In this document: positions 23,565-36,970 of the stretch, one piece after another
How the letters are laid out: the number at the start of each line of letters is the position of its first letter
Position numbering within the stretch: the first letter of the stretch is position 1
Assembly (NCBI GenBank): GCA_963978545.1
Contig: OZ021726.1
Span: 30,228,459 to 30,292,458, forward strand
DNA from: Linyphia triangularis
Lineage: Eukaryota; Arthropoda; Arachnida; Araneae; Linyphiidae
Direction: 5' to 3'
Length of the DNA: 64,000 nt
The notes under the pieces: model-generated
Told to the model about the DNA's origin: nothing
The model's database searches: none
The model's input: only the letters and a program-made list of their open reading frames with translations
Made by a program: the position numbers and the translations under genes

Positions 23565-25569
23565 AAGGAATTGCGATTTTTTTTTGTATTCCAAGCCTCC
23601 TCCCCCCCGGAGGAAGTTTTCACTCGAAAATATATTTCTGCACCCGTTTGGACTTTACAGTAAATTAATTTAAAATGACAGTCTTCTACTTCTGTATATT
23701 GACCTATGCTTATTGAGACCGAAGTCATCCGCTAGAAAATGTTTCGGCGCAGTATGGCCTAAGAGATGCCTTTGCCCCAGAAAAAGCAAGTAATCAAAGA
23801 AACCAGAAAATCGCAATGGTGGGAACATATGTCGGATAAATTCCGCCTTCTTTGATCTCGCTATACAGTAACAAATATTAAAATCAATCTCAATCACACC
23901 GGGAAGTGTTAAAGAGGGATGGAAAGTTTCTTTACTTTGAGTTAAAAATCGTTTCAATCCATGCGTAACGTAAAAATCTTCAATACAAGACACAGATGAA
24001 ACAGTCTGTTCTTTTCAGAATATAAAGCCTTTCGAAGAAGACCAATTTTTCAGCAGCTAAAAGCTAAAAACCTTTTAAAGGTATTATAAGGGAGGATAAA
24101 AATAGTCACAAATAAATCTTTTTGTGCGTGTGTTTTATTATTGTTTTCTACCTTATTGTTTTTCTCCCTATTTTTATAAAATAAGCTATTCCACATTGAA
24201 ATGACTTCTGATAGAACTTTAAGTTATTTTCGTTTTATTGAAAGTCCATAATTTAAAATAATATGCTATTATAAAAATTATTGTATTTTGTTGTATTGCA
24301 CTATAATGCATTGTAATGTATCGTACTATATTGCAATGTATCCTATTGTATTAAGTAAAAATTTTATACATTACTTATAAAGTATTTAAAAAGAACTAAA
24401 TATCTTCAAAATTATTATAATTTTTGTTAAAAAAATTAATCTTATCGTTTGCATTCTTAAATAAACTCATAATTTAATTTAATTCTCTTTATTTCATTTA
24501 GAAAATAAAAAAATCAATTAAAATATGGCACCAAAGGACATTTCCGGGCAGAAAATCCACCCCAAAGACATTAATATTAAGCGAAAGGACATTAAATACA
24601 ATGAATCCATTTAAATCCAATTTTCTGATAAGCTTAGAAGTGCGAGTACTTTCTTTAGAACGTAAATATAAAACGGAAATTAGAGAACCTGATAAGGGAA
24701 CTCTAGTGTAGTATTATAATAATAGAACAGACTTCAGCAAATAATTTCACCGTCTTCTATGTCAGGTAATAAATGCAATTTCTCGAGCAGCCCCTTTCCC
24801 TATCAGAAGCATTCTCTCATTTTCGTCTCATGAATTTTCTAAGAATAAAAATAATGTAGCTAAGAGTGGAGCTCATTTTGGTGTTGCCAGATGCCGTAAT
24901 CAATGTCACGAGCGGAAAAATAACGTGGATAGAAATTGTTCGGCGTGAAACAAAAGAAAGATGAAAGCATCGATTTTTCTTAGCAAGTTCTTTTGTTTCC
25001 GTGTGAAGAAAGGTATCTTAGGAACTATGTTTTGTGGTTGGTTGAATAGTTACGTCCGCTTATTCTATTATTTAATGAATTCATAAATGACCTTTTGTTT
25101 TCTCTTGTTTTCATGAACTATTAATTAAGTCACACTCAAAACAGATGTTTTCTAAGTTAATGCGACGATTATGATGCCTGTTGTGTTATGTCGTACGATC
25201 GCGAAATATTTGTTTCAAGAGTAATTTTAGTGGTATCATATAGAAGAAAAACAATTCCTTTAGGTACCTTTCAATATTATTTTGATAATCTAAAAGGAAC
25301 TTTAGTTAATATTAAATGTATTTTTCGACATAACTAAATATTTAGAGTACTTTTGAACATCGATAAATTTAGCAGTATTTTAATGAAACCTATATATATT
25401 TTCTACAGCTGCAAGCTTTTTATTTAGTATTCATATTTTAAGTAATTATTTATAGGCAGTCAATATTAAAAGAAATACTGCTCATAATTTTTCCTATTCA
25501 GCATGGCATAGAGAAAAGTGTCACATCTCAAAATCTGTATCTCTTACTTGATTAGAAAGTAAACAATCC
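23565..25569. other. AT-rich stretch, no gene seen
   Basis: A 107-codon minus frame at 23670-23993 has no ATG near its start, no splice context and no recognised domain. The rest is AT-rich, with a TTGTA/TGTATTG-rich simple tract near 24280-24350. Nothing else is supportable. Confidence 0.45.
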
Positions 25570-25845
25570 TCTGGCCAATATCTGCTCGACACTGGCCAAT
25601 CTTGATGTGGACAGTTGTAGACTGGCCGTTGCTACGGCTCTTGGCCAATTTTGCCCAGTGCTGGGTAAAATATACTGGAAGTTTTTAAATGTTGATACAT
25701 AGTTTTAAAATTGAAATTGATTGTTATAAGAAAAGAAAGAGGGATAAAAAGATATATATTGTGGTGGTTTTGACATGTTTTTTTTTTTTTTTTTAATTGT
25801 GTATTTTGGAATGATGCTCAAGAATTGGCATGGATTTTGCACCTT
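25570..25845 (+). mobile_element. MITE-like repeat family A, copy 2
   Basis: Collinear with 21147-21450: CTGGCCAAT.TTGATGTGGAC.GTTGTAGACT, then the TGCCCAGTGCTGGGTAAAATATACTGG block, the purine-rich block, the T-run and the TTTTGGAATGATGCTC block. The last part merges into a 25-bp minisatellite. Confidence 0.6.
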
Positions 25846-25901
25846 TTTACTTATACCTTTTGTTTACCTTTTTACTTATACCTTTTGTTTACCTTTTTAC
25901 A
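25841..25901. repeat. 25-bp minisatellite, about 2.4 units
   Basis: ACCTTTTTACTTATACCTTTTGTTT occurs at 25841 and 25866, and starts again at 25891. The units are exact. Confidence 0.9.
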
Positions 25902-26614
25902 TAGGTGTATACCTTATTCAATATAGGTTTTAAAATATTCAATGGATAAGAAATTCAGTACGTAATGACAAATTAAAATTTAATTTAAATATAGAATTTA
26001 AAAATTAATTTTTAAACAAAGAAATGAACTGCCTTGCACTCCATTGATTGTTATCTGCACACCCATGAAAATAATTTTGTCGGCGCTCATGATTCCATAA
26101 CCTGGAAAATACCTCACTACACATCCTTCACGTACGACTCCATTTCAGCAATTACGTAACTGCGTGCAACCAGTTCATTACTTCGAAAGGGTCACGCCCA
26201 AACTCAACTACCAACGTATCTATCATCCTAACCGTAAAATTCCACTTTTCATTTTTATTCTCGGACTCTTCTTTTCGCAAATGTCTCTTTCACTTTTCTA
26301 GAAAAGTGGATGGTAACGCCTTATACTTTCTGAGAACTACAAGGAAATGGAAGTTGGGAAAACGTAATATTGATCAACCTTTCATTCAATTACGACAGTC
26401 CTTTGTGTCTCTTCATCTGTTCTTAGATGTTTGATCACCGATAGTTCAATGAACGTTTCATAGAAGTTCTTCAAACGATGGAGACACGTTTTAGTGTAGT
26501 CGTTTATGTATAATATATATATATATTTTTTTCCCTTTCACCATTTCATAAATTCTGCTACAATACGCACAATTTACATGGCAAAGAAATATTAGAATTG
26601 TCACTTATCTTAAA
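25902..26614. other. Moderately AT-rich stretch, no gene seen
   Basis: About 26060-26470 is somewhat less AT-rich than its surroundings but has no open frame with splice sites and no repeat partner in the window. Confidence 0.4.
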
Positions 26615-26689
26615 CTTTTTATTACTTTAAATTACCTATACGTTAATATAAGGTAATGAAAATATTATTTATGGGGGGGGGGGGAAATC

Positions 26690-26726
<37 letters not shown>

Positions 26727-27345
26727 CCACGTTTTGGAACATTCTGACTTCAAGGAAGGGGTCTAGGAAAAAAAAAAGAAAAAAATGGCTGTCTGCGTGT
26801 ACATGGTCAGGATAACTCTTGAACGAATTTACCTACATTGTTCACATTTGGTGTATGGGTAAGTGGTGGCCATTGAACCTACAGTTACTGTTTTCATGTG
26901 CGCATAAATTGAAAAAGTCGGGTTTTTTAATAATTGCTAAATAACGGCTCAAAAGATTTTGATCAAAATTTCTGTGGTAATGTCTCTTAAGGTGTTCTAA
27001 ACATTCTACCTCCGAAATTTCAGTAAAAATGCTGTAAAGGCGTAAAAAGTTGAAAAGCGAATGTCTTTAACACAGAGTTTTCTTCCCTTGAGCCTCGCTC
27101 ATCAACGACCGTTTTTCACCTCTACTTTATTTCTCTTACAAGAAAGGATATTGTAAGAACTATCGAAAAATTTAGCCAAATTCGCAATTCTGGCATTTTT
27201 TTAGGGTCCATGTAAGAATTATCACCAATAATATTGTCAAACTGGCCATTTTTTCTAGATGAATGATGAAAATATGAAAACGGTAAACGTCATTCCACGT
27301 CAGCGTAATAGAGTAATTTAAAGTTGTGCGATGATCCACACCCCT
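26615..27345. repeat. Dispersed non-coding repeat, copy 2
   Basis: Same orientation and order of conserved blocks as 11935-12711, ending in the ATGATCCACACCCC equivalent. Near its left end it has acquired a G12 run (26673-26684) followed by a T-run of about 28. No coding capacity. Confidence 0.8.
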
Positions 27346-29569
27346 AGTTTAATTTTAAAAGTTTAATTTAAATATAATAGCCAATAGAAATAAATATATT
27401 TTGCCCTTCATTAGAATTTTTTTTAATATTTACTCTCAGTTTTAATTTCTGCTAAATATAAGTTCCAGAGTTATTCATCTGTATGTAAAATTATTACTAT
27501 ATATAAAATTTATTCTTCCGTTTTAAAAGTTAAATAGTGCTTAATATGTACATTCTAATAATACTAACTATATACTTAGTTAGCAGCAAAACATATTCTA
27601 AAATGTATACATATTTTAAATTCCAATAAATTATTCATCAGAAATTTCCTTAAACTTTTTTGTAGAAATATTCCAAGACACTCGAACTAGACTTGTTAAA
27701 ATATTCAGTAGCAAAGCCTTTAAACATAGTGTGAAATATAACTTAATTAACGAAACGTAATTAATTGAGCATTGAATTGAGCAGACGTGGACTAGTCACT
27801 TCGGAAATTTCTAATTGGATTAAATGTGTGAAGAGTAATAATTTACGTCGTTTACGGGAATGAAAATTGTCCATTTTTGGGTCGAATCCAAAGTGACAAT
27901 TTGGAATTTAAGAATTCTTTTTTCCAGAAAATTAATATGAAATGTATAAAATAGTTTTATATAACATACATAGGTATTCTGTTCTTTTTGGATGACATGT
28001 TAAAATAGTTTACTTATTTTGAATATAAAAATACGTTCTGTAATATAAGCGGGTAAGTAACGGTCAATATTAATTATTTTCATATTAGTATATGTCATTA
28101 CTCATTTAAAGGTAAAACTAGTTTCTTTAACTGGACAATTAATTCATTTAAATCCATCAGAAAAAAAATTGAAATAAATAATTTCTTAATCTTTTTGTTC
28201 ATATTAATTGCATTTGAAATTTTAATGACTTTCTTTAGATTCTTTTTAAAAGTACCAACTATATTCAATTCTCCTCTTCAATTCTCCTCAATACAACTCT
28301 TTAATAATTTATAAGTAGAGCGTGTTATTAAATATTCCCTGTACAGAAATAAAATAAAGAAATACCGAAAACGTGAACCATGTAATTATTTCGAATGATA
28401 AAAGTTCAACTCATCTTAATCTCTCGGGAAGTGTATCGTTTACAAGTAAATGTATTTTGAAATAGCGTTTAACGAACTAATAGAAAATAATTACAAAAAA
28501 CAATCTAACTTACCCGAATCAACATAATTAAGAAATTCAGATATTATTTTCCCATAAAAAAATCATAAATAAGTACATTAAATTATACTTTTAAATTCCT
28601 CTTGTTCATCAATAGTGATTCTTAATTTTAGATAATAATAAATGGACGATATCTCATAGTAAGAAATTGGGAATATATAATTTTATATTTAGTATGATGG
28701 TCTAGACAGGACTTTATTGTAAAAACAAACAGCATAATTGTCACAATTTACACGTTTTTGAAGATGATCCATTAGAAAGCTAACATGGAGTTATATTGCA
28801 TGGTAGAAGCAAGTTATACGCGGTAGCAAAAAGTCTTTATTTCGGGAACGCGAAGGAGGTGCGATCAAATTATTAATTAGCGTTTTCTGTATTAAATAAC
28901 ATTATTTTAAGTCAGGTTTGTTTTTAAAAAAAAATGACTTCAAATATCGCTATGGCAACGGACTCTAATATCTTTACAGACTCTACTGCAAGGGCTGCAA
29001 TGCGGCTAATATAGCATTATCAGTAATGCCAAGTAAACTCTGTTTCACCTTAACAACTGCTCAGTACCGTCATAACAATGGAACGGTGTGCTTGGAGCCA
29101 GTCTCTTTACTGTACTGTCAAGCAACATTTTATTTGTTGAACTAAAGTAATTAACAAATTCAAATGGCTACTTTCCATTCAAAATTTCTTAACAAATGAA
29201 ATTTTTACCCATATTATAATTAAATATATATATATATATTTCTCATTTCGGCGCCCCTCCCAAAATCGCACGTGTGCGATCGCTCACACCTTAGGTCGGC
29301 CTTAAAAGGGGGCGAATATTGAAGTTTACTAAGGTAATTGGAGTTCATTCATAAAATATTTAATTAGTCCTTCTATATATTAGCCAGTAAAAAATCTTAC
29401 TATTTGTAGTAGAATTATTTTACGAAGAAATTTTTTCGCTCTTCTCATATTTCTAGGCCATTAATAGGAAGTAAATTATTTACCCTCCTTTATATTACAA
29501 TATAGTTTTTATGTTTAACTACACCGCGTATTCTGTCTAACATTTCTTATTGACACAAACGATTTTTAT
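27346..29569. other. AT-rich stretch, no gene seen
   Basis: No splice-flanked frame, no RNA gene and no repeat partner recognised; only a short (TA)n near 29224-29240. Confidence 0.5.
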
Positions 29570-30020
29570 ACGGAAATGTTGCAAACCCGAAAAGCCAATA
29601 AACCGACTCTTCACCAAGAGCAAACAGAAAATGGACTCATCCATCCTCAAACATCACTTTCTGGAACTTTTCCAAGAACAATAAACTCAAACGGGACAAT
29701 TCCACAGCCCACCAGTCGAATCGAATGCTCCTAATAAAAAGTTCGCCCCGAACTCATATACTTCGACTTCCAGGATACTCGAGTAAAGAAGAAGATGACA
29801 ACGATGTGTCGTAAGGGGGCCCGAGGATATCAGTCCCTCCCTGTGACTGTGACGGCAACATCGATCGAACGTGTGTGTTCGGCTGGGCTTTCCCGCCAAA
29901 TGCCACGGGGTGCAGCTGAAAGTGAAAGGCGTATGCCGAACTGAGAACCATAATTTTCGACCATTGTCACTCATTTAGAACGTTCCGCCTCTGTTCACGA
30001 AACATTGGATTTAATTTTTT
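29570..30020. promoter_or_regulatory. GC/CpG-rich island, possible promoter or exon
   Basis: This is the GC-richest host-like stretch in the window and has many CpG dinucleotides (for example ATCGATCGAACG near 29860). Stops are scarce in several frames: minus 29687-29974, minus 29754-29951 (ATG at 29951, 65 codons), and plus from the ATG near 29795 to a stop near 29942. The 65-codon minus frame has serine- and proline-rich protein-like composition. Only one of these frames can be real, and the island may simply be a promoter-type element without coding. No canonical donor was recognised inside it. Confidence 0.35.
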
Positions 30021-32121
30021 GGCGGGAAAAAAAGAGAATTGTAACTGGAACAGGTCCAAAAGTGAAAACTCTTGCAGTTACAATGTTTTGTTTGTACAGA
30101 GAAGTTTAGTAAAAACACTTGTCAGATTGCCTATGAATAACCTATAATAAATTTCCAGGTATAAATGTTCATTCGATGTTAATCAATAATTCATGAGAAT
30201 CTTTCACTGAAATTCGAATGCATCTGTTGCTCTTATGTTTGTGGTTTTATATTCAGAAAATTGAAACGAGAAATATAAGAAATAATCATAGAATTAGTTG
30301 TTGAAAACATTTTGAATTTAAAATTAATGTACTGGTAGAGAAGTTGAAATACATCCACTTATCTATAAAAATATAATTGAATAATAAAACTGAAACGTTT
30401 ACTTTCTTTAAATTGATCTTAAGAGTTTATTTTATTCACACACTAATATGTTAATTATAGGTAAATATTCATAAACATATTACATGTTTAGTGAAAGCTA
30501 ACTTTTCTGGTTAATTTCCAGCTTTCTTTATAAACTTATTTCTAGACCGCAAATAAAGAATAAAAATTTAATGACAGCATATACATTGCTCTCAATACCA
30601 AGAATAAGAAGTTTTATCTAATATATTAGCTAATGTATTGCCATTTGAATAGTATTTATTGATGGATTTAATACGTTCTCATTCAAGTAGAATTGGAATA
30701 GAAATACATCTTTATTTCACTCTATGGACATTTAGAGGAGGATAGAACGAAAAAAAAAAAATGTTTTTTGAATCTCTATCTAACCATTAGATGTCAGAAA
30801 ACTTGTGTTTGGTTTTAGTAAATCGGATGTAACATCTAATCAATTTCGGTTAATACTTTCTAGTATCCTAAGCCCCTTGAAAAATCGTTAAAAATTTATG
30901 TTTTTAAAATTATATTAACTATTTTAACAAAATTCGAATTCAAATACATATCGTATCTGCATAGCATACATTTGGTGGGATATGAACAGACTAAAGTAGG
31001 TCTAATATTACTTTAAGTGCTTTCTCGGAAACGATAAATTCTTGAAACTTTTTTAAAAAATGTCAATATTAAAAGAAAATATCATCCTTAAAAAAGCTAT
31101 TTTTTCTATGAAAATAAGAAATCATAAGTGGAAAGTAAACTTATCTGAATTTTTTAATGTTTTTCAATGCTTACACAATCAATCCAAATATTATTTTAAC
31201 TTATTGAAGTTTATTCATTGTGGTCTTCTTTAGTTGGGATGTAAATTGATATAGGACTTAGCATTAAAAATTGAACAGTAAACAATAAAATTCAGGCAAT
31301 ACTGAAAAAACAAATGAATATAGAAAAAAAGTGTAGACTTACTCTATCAGATTCTCCAATTAAATGGTTTGGTTTCGATAGGTGCATAAAAAAATTGTGC
31401 AAATTTCCAAAAATCTTTTGGAAACCACGAAACCTGTAGCAATATTTAAGTTGATATAGCTGATTTTTTACGTAACAACTTTCATACAATATTAACTTTT
31501 TAACGTTTTCAGGGAGCTGGGATTTTCTAACGATAACTGATTTTTATTTTATTTAAAACCAGATAAAGAACGGCTTTAGATAAAAAAAAAAATGCTTAAA
31601 ACTTTTGAAAGAAGGATTATGGAAACATACATATCTAAGTTTCATGAAATACTATTTCAGAAACAGACACACCTAACCTAAAAAAAAATATGAATAATCT
31701 CTACACTTCCAACCAAAAATTTACGTTCTCATCCCAAATTTGATTCTGTCTCCAATAACTTCTTTTAAGACGCCCCCAGCATGATAAATCAAATTTCTAT
31801 TTCCCTAAACGAAACTATCTCTTTCAAAGCCACGTCTTTTCTTCGACCCCCGTCTCGGTAAAAATCGATTTTTATTATGTATACTCTTTCACGCTTTTAA
31901 GAACCCGGTCCCCAAAAAGAAATCAATTTCCTGGTGCTAAAGATCGTTATTACGTTTTGATGCCTTTAGGATTTGCACTAAATCTGAGCTGTCTTGTGGG
32001 CGGAAATCCTGTAATGGGCCACTTTTACTACGTGATCAAAATTTAAGAAGTGGGTCTGAAATAACTTTGAACCTTATAAAAAGTTACTGGAATACCCATG
32101 GAATTTGATCTTCATGTGTAT
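30021..32121. other. AT-rich stretch, no gene seen
   Basis: No convincing exon. About 31770-32060 is less AT-rich than average but shows no open frame with splice signals. The minus frame at 31292-31489 has random composition. Confidence 0.45.
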
Positions 32122-32865
32122 TCAGCCGTGCTAAGCACAAACAGGTATCTGCCACTGAACTCAAAACGAGAAGTTGCGATTTAAAGTTTAATGAGTTCAG
32201 TAGTTGATGCTAATTTATTGAATAAGTTATTAACTTTTTAATATTTCCAAGAGTTTTACCACTATGTATGAAAAATTACAAAAACACACCTGCAGAGGTC
32301 GAATCTTGCTATTTCTTACGGTTTCCCTACAGCTAACCACTGAAGTGATCTTGGTTGTCCTCAAGTAAAGTTTATTGGCCTTACATTTTTAAATGTTACA
32401 GAATATGAAAACTAGAAATTCCTGTTACTGTTGTTAAAATGGCTTAGTAAACGTTCAGTCATAAAATAGTTTTAATATATACTTGCATATTCATTGGTAA
32501 GAAAGGTTTCAGTATGTGGATCTACTATACTGATCAATTTTCTTTCTCTCCTCGGATAAGTTTATTAATTATCGTTATAAGTTAATTTAATTTTTCACTT
32601 AAAATAAGTGCTAGAAATCCAATTGATTAGTTTTATCCTAGATATCAAAACAAACATGCATTTATGAATTAGAAATTAAATTTCTGGTTGCCCAAAGGAC
32701 AACTGACATTTTTTTTTAGTTGCCCTTTTAAAAATCTTGTTGTCTCCGCAACTGCAAATTGCGACGCCTGCCCACCTGGTAATTATAATTTACTTTGGCA
32801 AAAATGCAGATACACTCTTTGTGCTTAGTAGGGCAGTATTCACTTGTTAAAAATGCCGGTGGTAT
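32122..32865. repeat. Family B repeat traces
   Basis: About 32122-32230 aligns with the left part of the element at 21628-21880 (CTGAACTCAAAA, GCGATTTAAAGTTTAA). About 32740-32865 aligns with its right part (AAAAATGCAGATAC, GGGCAGTAT). Between them lies sequence without recognised features. A minus-strand frame at 32728-32922 starts with a hydrophobic, signal-peptide-like stretch, but its second half lies in the repeat, so it is not called a gene. Confidence 0.4.
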
Positions 32866-32996
32866 CAATACAATGAAAACGCTAAGTAATATAATGGATT
32901 TTATTATAGTATGCGGTAACATGTAATACTCCTTCAGAATATAAATCTGAAAATCACTAATAGTAGATTGGTGAATACGGACAGTGTTGCAGCTAG

Positions 32997-33203
32997 GTGT
33001 ACTACTTGTGGTTGGTTGTTTTCAGATTATCTGGCGCCGTCAGCAACACGAGGGCTATAATGCACCGAAACATTCGTCATCAGACAAGCCAACATACATT
33101 TACAAACACCCATGCCTAACACGGGACTCGAACCCGCAACCTCGTGATCTAGAAGCTAGCACGCTAACCACTATACCGTTTGGTCTGCCGTGTACTACTT
33201 GTG
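32997..33203 (-). mobile_element. tRNA-derived SINE, copy 2, with perfect 14-bp target duplication
   Basis: GTGTACTACTTGTG occurs at 32997-33010 and 33190-33203. Between them (33011-33189), read on the minus strand, is a SINE starting CGGCAGACCAAACGG. It has an A-box-like GGTATAGTGGTTAGC (about 33164-33178), a B box GGTTCGAGTCC (about 33125-33135) and a body ending in AACAACCAAC. It is the same family as the copy at 361-532, has a better-preserved tRNA head, and looks younger. The tRNA head has no matching acceptor stem, so it is not a functional tRNA. Confidence 0.92.
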
Positions 33204-36200
33204 AAATACGTCTATGGGCTGAAGTATTGGTTTTATAACCATTAAATCTCAAAATTCCTGCTGGCTGATGTACAAGAACTTGGTATATGAGAAATTCTTT
33301 GAAAACTGAAACCACTACACTTAAAAAATCATTGCAAGAATATAAAAATAATGAATAGCTACTTTTACCAAAGTTAGATGTCCAAAGTATCATAAAAATG
33401 TAATTAAAAAAAAATTGTGACACAATTTAATCCTTACACATGTCCCGTGCGTCAGTGTGAAACATCGATTTTTTTTTTAGTAAAAAATGTGTCTTAAATT
33501 TCAATTTTTACAAAACTTAATTTTTTCTTTTAATTCAATTACAAAGTGCAGCGCAAATTCTTAAAACAATACAAAAATAATTTAAATTATTATTTTAGAA
33601 AAAACATATGCCCCGTGAATCGGTTTTTAACAATTACGTCACAGCAAGATCTTTAAGTACACAATTATTTTGATTACAATTATTGTAAAATTCGATATTT
33701 ACGTCAATTATTATAAAGTTCTCCATTTACCTTAAAAACCTTTGTAAAGTAATATTTCTTAATAAAAGGGAAACTAAATAATTTTTAAATTTGGAATAAA
33801 CACTTGCATATATGCGAGTCCCAATCATCACTCCAAATATATGAATGCGAGGTATCGGCGAGATGCATTTTCTTCCGATGAATTTTTTTAAAATGTCTTT
33901 TGTAGAATAACAAGGTTTGTGTTCCTGAACTGTCAATTTCCAAGTTTTTCTTCCTGCTTATACCAGCAAGAGAAATTTCAAAATCTTCCACCAATTCTAG
34001 AAACTATTAAGACAGGATATTGTTTGTTTTCAAATTACACAACTCATCAAGTTTGTAATCTTGTATTTTTTCTGTTGTTGCTAGAGCATTCTGAAGAAAG
34101 ATTTTTTTATGGATAGGCTTTTATAAGATGTTTTTCTCTAATGCCACTAATTGTAACGGCCTGTTTCATATCATTTCTTCAACACCCAGAACAGCATTAG
34201 GAGAGGGATTCATATTTTATATAATGTTGTTACAAAACTCGAAACTGTATTCTACTCCTTTCGTGTCGTAACGAATCAAATATGTTTACTACTCAATATG
34301 AAAGCATGTAGCAAGAGTTAGTAAAGTGACACTGCTTTTTTAGCATAAGGCACTTTGATACTCCCCTTGTTACTCGCACTTATAGCTCATTTGCAAAATA
34401 CGTACAGATGGGTTTGTTTTATCATATAACTTTAATATGTATTTTTTGTATTGTATATTTTCTCCATTTTTGAAATGAAAACAATTTTCTTGAAAACAAA
34501 CTGAGTTGATATTATTACGGTTTAACGTTTCATTCTAAAAAGATTTTGAGCCGTAATGGATTTGAAAACTGTTTTGTTCAAGAAAGAAATTTTCGCATTA
34601 GTAAGGAGTTTATTTGATCTGAGAGTATAACATTCTTTGGCCGAATTTAGCAAGATGTAGAGAAAAAAAAATTTGATATGTGAATTTCTTTCTTTGAATA
34701 AGACGAATGCATACTTTAAAGACATAGGTAATATTTTATTCTTTTTGATTTTATCCCACCTTCCCAAATATTATGCAGCTAATAGCAGCTAAATTAGTGT
34801 AGAAACAAAACAACGGGCTCAAAAGTGACATATTATTAAGAGGTTTTTGCGTTTGCTCACTTAAAGTTGTGAACTGACCATACTAACTTAAAAAAAATTT
34901 CAAAAATATTTTTTCTTTCAAACTGATTTCTATTCATTAAAAAATAATTATTATCAAAATAAATCTTAAATTTTAAACATTAGTTTGCTACCGAGAAATG
35001 AGGTTGTTCGGAAAAATACAAGCACCATGTGCATTTCATAATTTTAATAATTTAATGATTATAAATTCAGAAAAATTTGTAACTTTTTTCGTGAGTGTAA
35101 TATTCTTTTGTTTCTCCGTGTCCCTTGCTTCAGTTGCTTATAAATACATATTTGACCAAGTAAACATTATTTTTCTATGCAACTAAAGTTATAGAAAACT
35201 AAAACATAACTAATAAATTTATAATTTTTTTGTTATTTTAGAGTAGAAAAAGGAGCTTTTAAAGTATAGTAATATCAAAATATTTTTTTTTTCTTCTTAT
35301 CTCAGTTGAAAAATATATTATTTTCAGAAAACTAGTTTGTTTCAACACTCAACTGTTATACACATAGTGTTACGATACCAGAGAATACACAAACCAGGAA
35401 CTTTTTTCATAATTTTTAACATAAAACATTCCTAAAACATTTCGTGGCAATAAATTAAATACGACATAGAAAAAGAAATTTCCTTTTGAATATGAAAAAA
35501 AAAAAAAACTTTACGGATGAATTATTTAACGAATATGAATTTAAAAAAATTGAATGAAAATACTTATTTTTACTTAAAAAGAAAATCATTTAAAAAAACT
35601 GTTACACTTTATATTGAGCATCAAAACAGGAATTATTAACTTACATAAATTTTTTTTTTTTTTTTTTTACTATTTCATTTAAATATCGGAAATATAAATA
35701 AAGGAAATTATATACTCAGGAAACGCCTCTTACGGAAAGCCCATTGATAAAAGAACAATTGCATTAAATTAATGAAATATTAATTTTTCTTGTGAATAAT
35801 TTGGCATTTTATATTTTTTGGTTGAACTTTTCCACCAAAGTAAGATTCAATATCTTTTATCGCACCCGATTGATTCTTTCGTAAATTAACTTTTTTTAAG
35901 GATGATTTTACGGCTTCTGTAAATCTTTCCTTTAATGACTGCTCGTTTGGTAAAGTAGCTTGTCCAAACGAGTTGAAACTCAAAGATACTTACAATCTTT
36001 ATAGCTAAAAGAAATAACCTTTGTTAGGTACTTTCCGAAAGTTATATTTCTTTGCTAGCGTAAAACTGATGAAAGGACCACTTCACAATTTATTTTAAAA
36101 CCTATTTTTCTTTTCAAACTAATACGTAGTTTCGATTTTAGTTCTTAATTAAAATACGTTAATGTTAATTATTTCAATCAAAAATAAAAATAGTATTTAT

Positions 36201-36859
36201 TTTGTTAATCAACTGTATTATGTTTTTATAACTATATATAAACAAATACGTAATTAAAAATATATATATAAGATCATTAATTAGAAAACAGGTATGTGGC
36301 CAAATATCTACAGATACATTTAAAGGTTCTGTTATAGATCTTCCATATGTATGTTTTATATATTTACAGTTTTGTTTAAAATAATTGAAGTGCAATGCGT
36401 TAATATTTAAAGTTCGCTTATATTCATAGTCGTCTGCAGACTATAGTAATCAGTGGATGTGCATAAACTTTTTTATACAAACTACTGAGATTGTAAGTAA
36501 TGAAAATTGTATTAAAATAAAAAAATATGGTTTCTAGTTTTTGGCACTAGATGTCAATGTAATGACTTTTATGGAAGTTTACTGTACATGCTGGACCTTA
36601 TTGGAATAGTTATAAATGAAAGCTTATACTAAATGAAAACCATACAATAAGGTATTAAAATTATCTGTTCTGCAATTGCTATCTATGAAGAGTCATTTAT
36701 GAAATATTATTACTATTTTTTTTAGTTTAAAACTTACACATATGTCTCTAAACAGGGGAACTTTATTGATAGACCCTTGTTCTAGAACGAAACTTATCTG
36801 GACATTCTGAAATGTACAAATAATTTTCATAAATCTGATTCAGTTAATTTTAGTAAATA
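33204..36859. other. AT-rich stretch, no gene seen
   Basis: Open frames at 33727-34116 and 34522-34767 are overlapping and of random composition. The minus frame at 35780-35983 (lysine-rich, 67 codons, no ATG at its start) is listed among the rejected items. Long A and T runs occur near 35495 and 35650. Confidence 0.45.
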
Positions 36860-36970
36860 AAGTACATGAGCTTTCACTGCGGGCGACGGGCCTCGATCCC
36901 GAGACTTTTGGTTCTCGAAGCAGATACTTTGCCACTGTGCAAAAGAGTACTCTACTGCACAGAAGCTTTA
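36860..36970 (-). mobile_element. Possible tRNA-derived SINE head
   Basis: On the minus strand an A-box-like TGGCAAAGTATCTGC (about 36917-36931) precedes a B-box-like GGGATCGAGGCCCG (about 36889-36902) at tRNA-like spacing, in locally GC-rich sequence. No target duplication was found and no second copy occurs in the window. It differs from both other SINE families here. A degenerate tRNA pseudogene is the alternative. Confidence 0.4.

Noticed and set aside
23670..23993. 107-codon minus frame
   Set aside because: It starts at GTG, with no ATG near the beginning, no known motif and no splice context.
32728..32922. Minus frame with a signal-peptide-like start and cysteines
   Set aside because: The mature part lies in a dispersed repeat also present at 21628-21880, where the frame is broken. 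The hydrophobic start is probably chance in AT-rich DNA.
35780..35983. Lysine-rich 67-codon minus frame
   Set aside because: Some protein-like character, but the start is TTG, a good acceptor upstream is out of frame, and no family is recognised.
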